Shown: piece by piece, positions 5,967 to 6,278 of the stretch
How the letters are laid out: every line of letters starts with the position of its first letter
Position numbering within the stretch: position 1 is the first letter of the stretch
Assembly (NCBI GenBank): GCA_964614375.1
Contig: CAZTLI010000330.1
Span: forward strand, 1 to 6,278
DNA from: CAZTLI01 sp964614375
Lineage (GTDB): Bacteria; Chloroflexota; Anaerolineae; Aggregatilineales; Phototrophicaceae
DNA length: 6,278 bases
Direction: 5' to 3'
Position numbers and translations under genes: made by a program
Notes under the pieces: generated by a model
Databases searched by the model: none
Told to the model about the DNA's origin: nothing
Seen by the model: the letters and a program-made list of their open reading frames with translations, nothing else

Positions 5967-6278
5967 TTAGTGAGTCGCATTCTCACGCGCGGATTTCAGC
6001 AGCTGGTCGATGGCGCGCATATTCTGCACGGCATCGTCTGGCGCAAAGCGTGGCGGACGGTTATTGAGCAGTGAATCGGCGAAATCTTCCGCCATCAGTT
6101 GATATTCATCGGCGGGCAGAATATTGATTTCTTCGTATTTTTCGCCGCGCCATACCTGAATATTGGTTGACTCATTCGCCGGGATGACAAACGCATTCTC
6201 GACCCGAATACGCCCCTGTGTGCCGCGAATCTCATAGACCTGTTTCAACGGTGTTCGTAAGCTGCATTCAAAATGCCC
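5967..6278 (-). CDS. Gfo/Idh/MocA-family oxidoreductase, C-terminal 103 residues (5' end outside window)
   Basis: Family members are cytoplasmic NAD(P)-dependent dehydrogenases or related enzymes acting on sugars, inositols and nucleotide sugars. Only the end of the C-terminal alpha/beta domain is present, and the N-terminal Rossmann domain lies beyond the window. Recognisable features, numbered from the first visible codon, are GHFECSLRTP (1-10), a strand entering the sheet; YEIRGTQGRIRVENAF (15-30), the characteristic G-T-x-G-x-I turn; and DEYQLMAEDFADSLLNNRPP (47-66), followed by the helix that usually closes the fold. A TTG at 6248 is an internal Leu, not the start, because family-like sequence continues upstream of it to the edge. 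The gene ends 11 bases before the DCC-LMF gene, so they are likely co-transcribed. Proximity to glycosyltransferases hints at a nucleotide-sugar dehydrogenase or a sugar-modifying enzyme, but the diagnostic half is missing. Confidence 0.88.
   Translation of the reverse strand, partial: GHFECSLRTPLKQVYEIRGTQGRIRVENAFVIPANESTNIQVWRGEKYEEINILPADEYQLMAEDFADSLLNNRPPRFAPDDAVQNMRAIDQLLKSARENATH

Noticed and set aside
6246..6248. TTG at 6248 as the start of a small 93-residue protein
   Set aside because: The Gfo/Idh/MocA-like sequence continues upstream in frame to the end of the window, so this is an internal Leu codon of a truncated gene.
1..6278. CRISPR arrays, tRNA/rRNA genes, insertion sequences, toxin-antitoxin or defence genes
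   Set aside because: Scanning both strands showed no regularly spaced direct repeats, no RNA gene folds, no transposase-like frames and no small gene pairs. Nearly all of the window is covered by recognisable metabolic and glycan genes.

Overview
This window reads as an ordinary stretch of bacterial chromosome of middling GC content with very tight gene packing. The best guess at the source is a Chloroflexota (Anaerolineae-like) bacterium. That rests only on my recollection of how the PPK2 and glycosyltransferase proteins of that phylum look, plus the combination of a class III-type PPK2, a bacterial lipase-maturation-factor homologue and GT4/GT9 genes. No rRNA, tRNA or other phylogenetic marker is present, so the assignment is an inference.

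Layout: positions 3-506 (+) hold the 3' part of a polyphosphate kinase 2 (PPK2) gene whose start lies outside the window. Everything else is one minus-strand gene string, read from right to left. It begins with the C-terminal 103 residues of a Gfo/Idh/MocA-family oxidoreductase (6278-5967, entering from outside). Next come a 621-residue fusion of a DCC-type thiol-disulfide domain with a lipase-maturation-factor-like membrane protein (5955-4090), a GT4 glycosyltransferase (4011-2914), a second, different GT4 glycosyltransferase (2906-1689) and a GT9 heptosyltransferase-like protein (1696-503). The last three are separated by 7 bases and then overlap by 8 bases, so they almost certainly form one translationally coupled unit. 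The two convergent terminal genes, GT9 and PPK2, share the four bases TTAA as overlapping stop codons.

Functionally, the three glycosyltransferases look like part of a pathway building a cell-surface polysaccharide, glycolipid or protein glycan. The sugar-dehydrogenase-like Gfo/Idh/MocA protein could supply a modified nucleotide sugar. The DCC-LMF membrane protein lies between the oxidoreductase and the glycosyltransferases, and its place in the pathway is not evident. PPK2 is polyphosphate/nucleotide metabolism and is probably unrelated to its convergent neighbour.

The most notable item is the DCC-LMF fusion: a CxxC redox domain joined to a polytopic membrane protein of the family that, in animals, matures secreted lipases. 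No mobile element, CRISPR array, RNA gene or convincing novel system was seen. The only non-coding gaps are 4012-4089 (or 4039-4089 with the longer start), 2907-2913 and 5956-5966.
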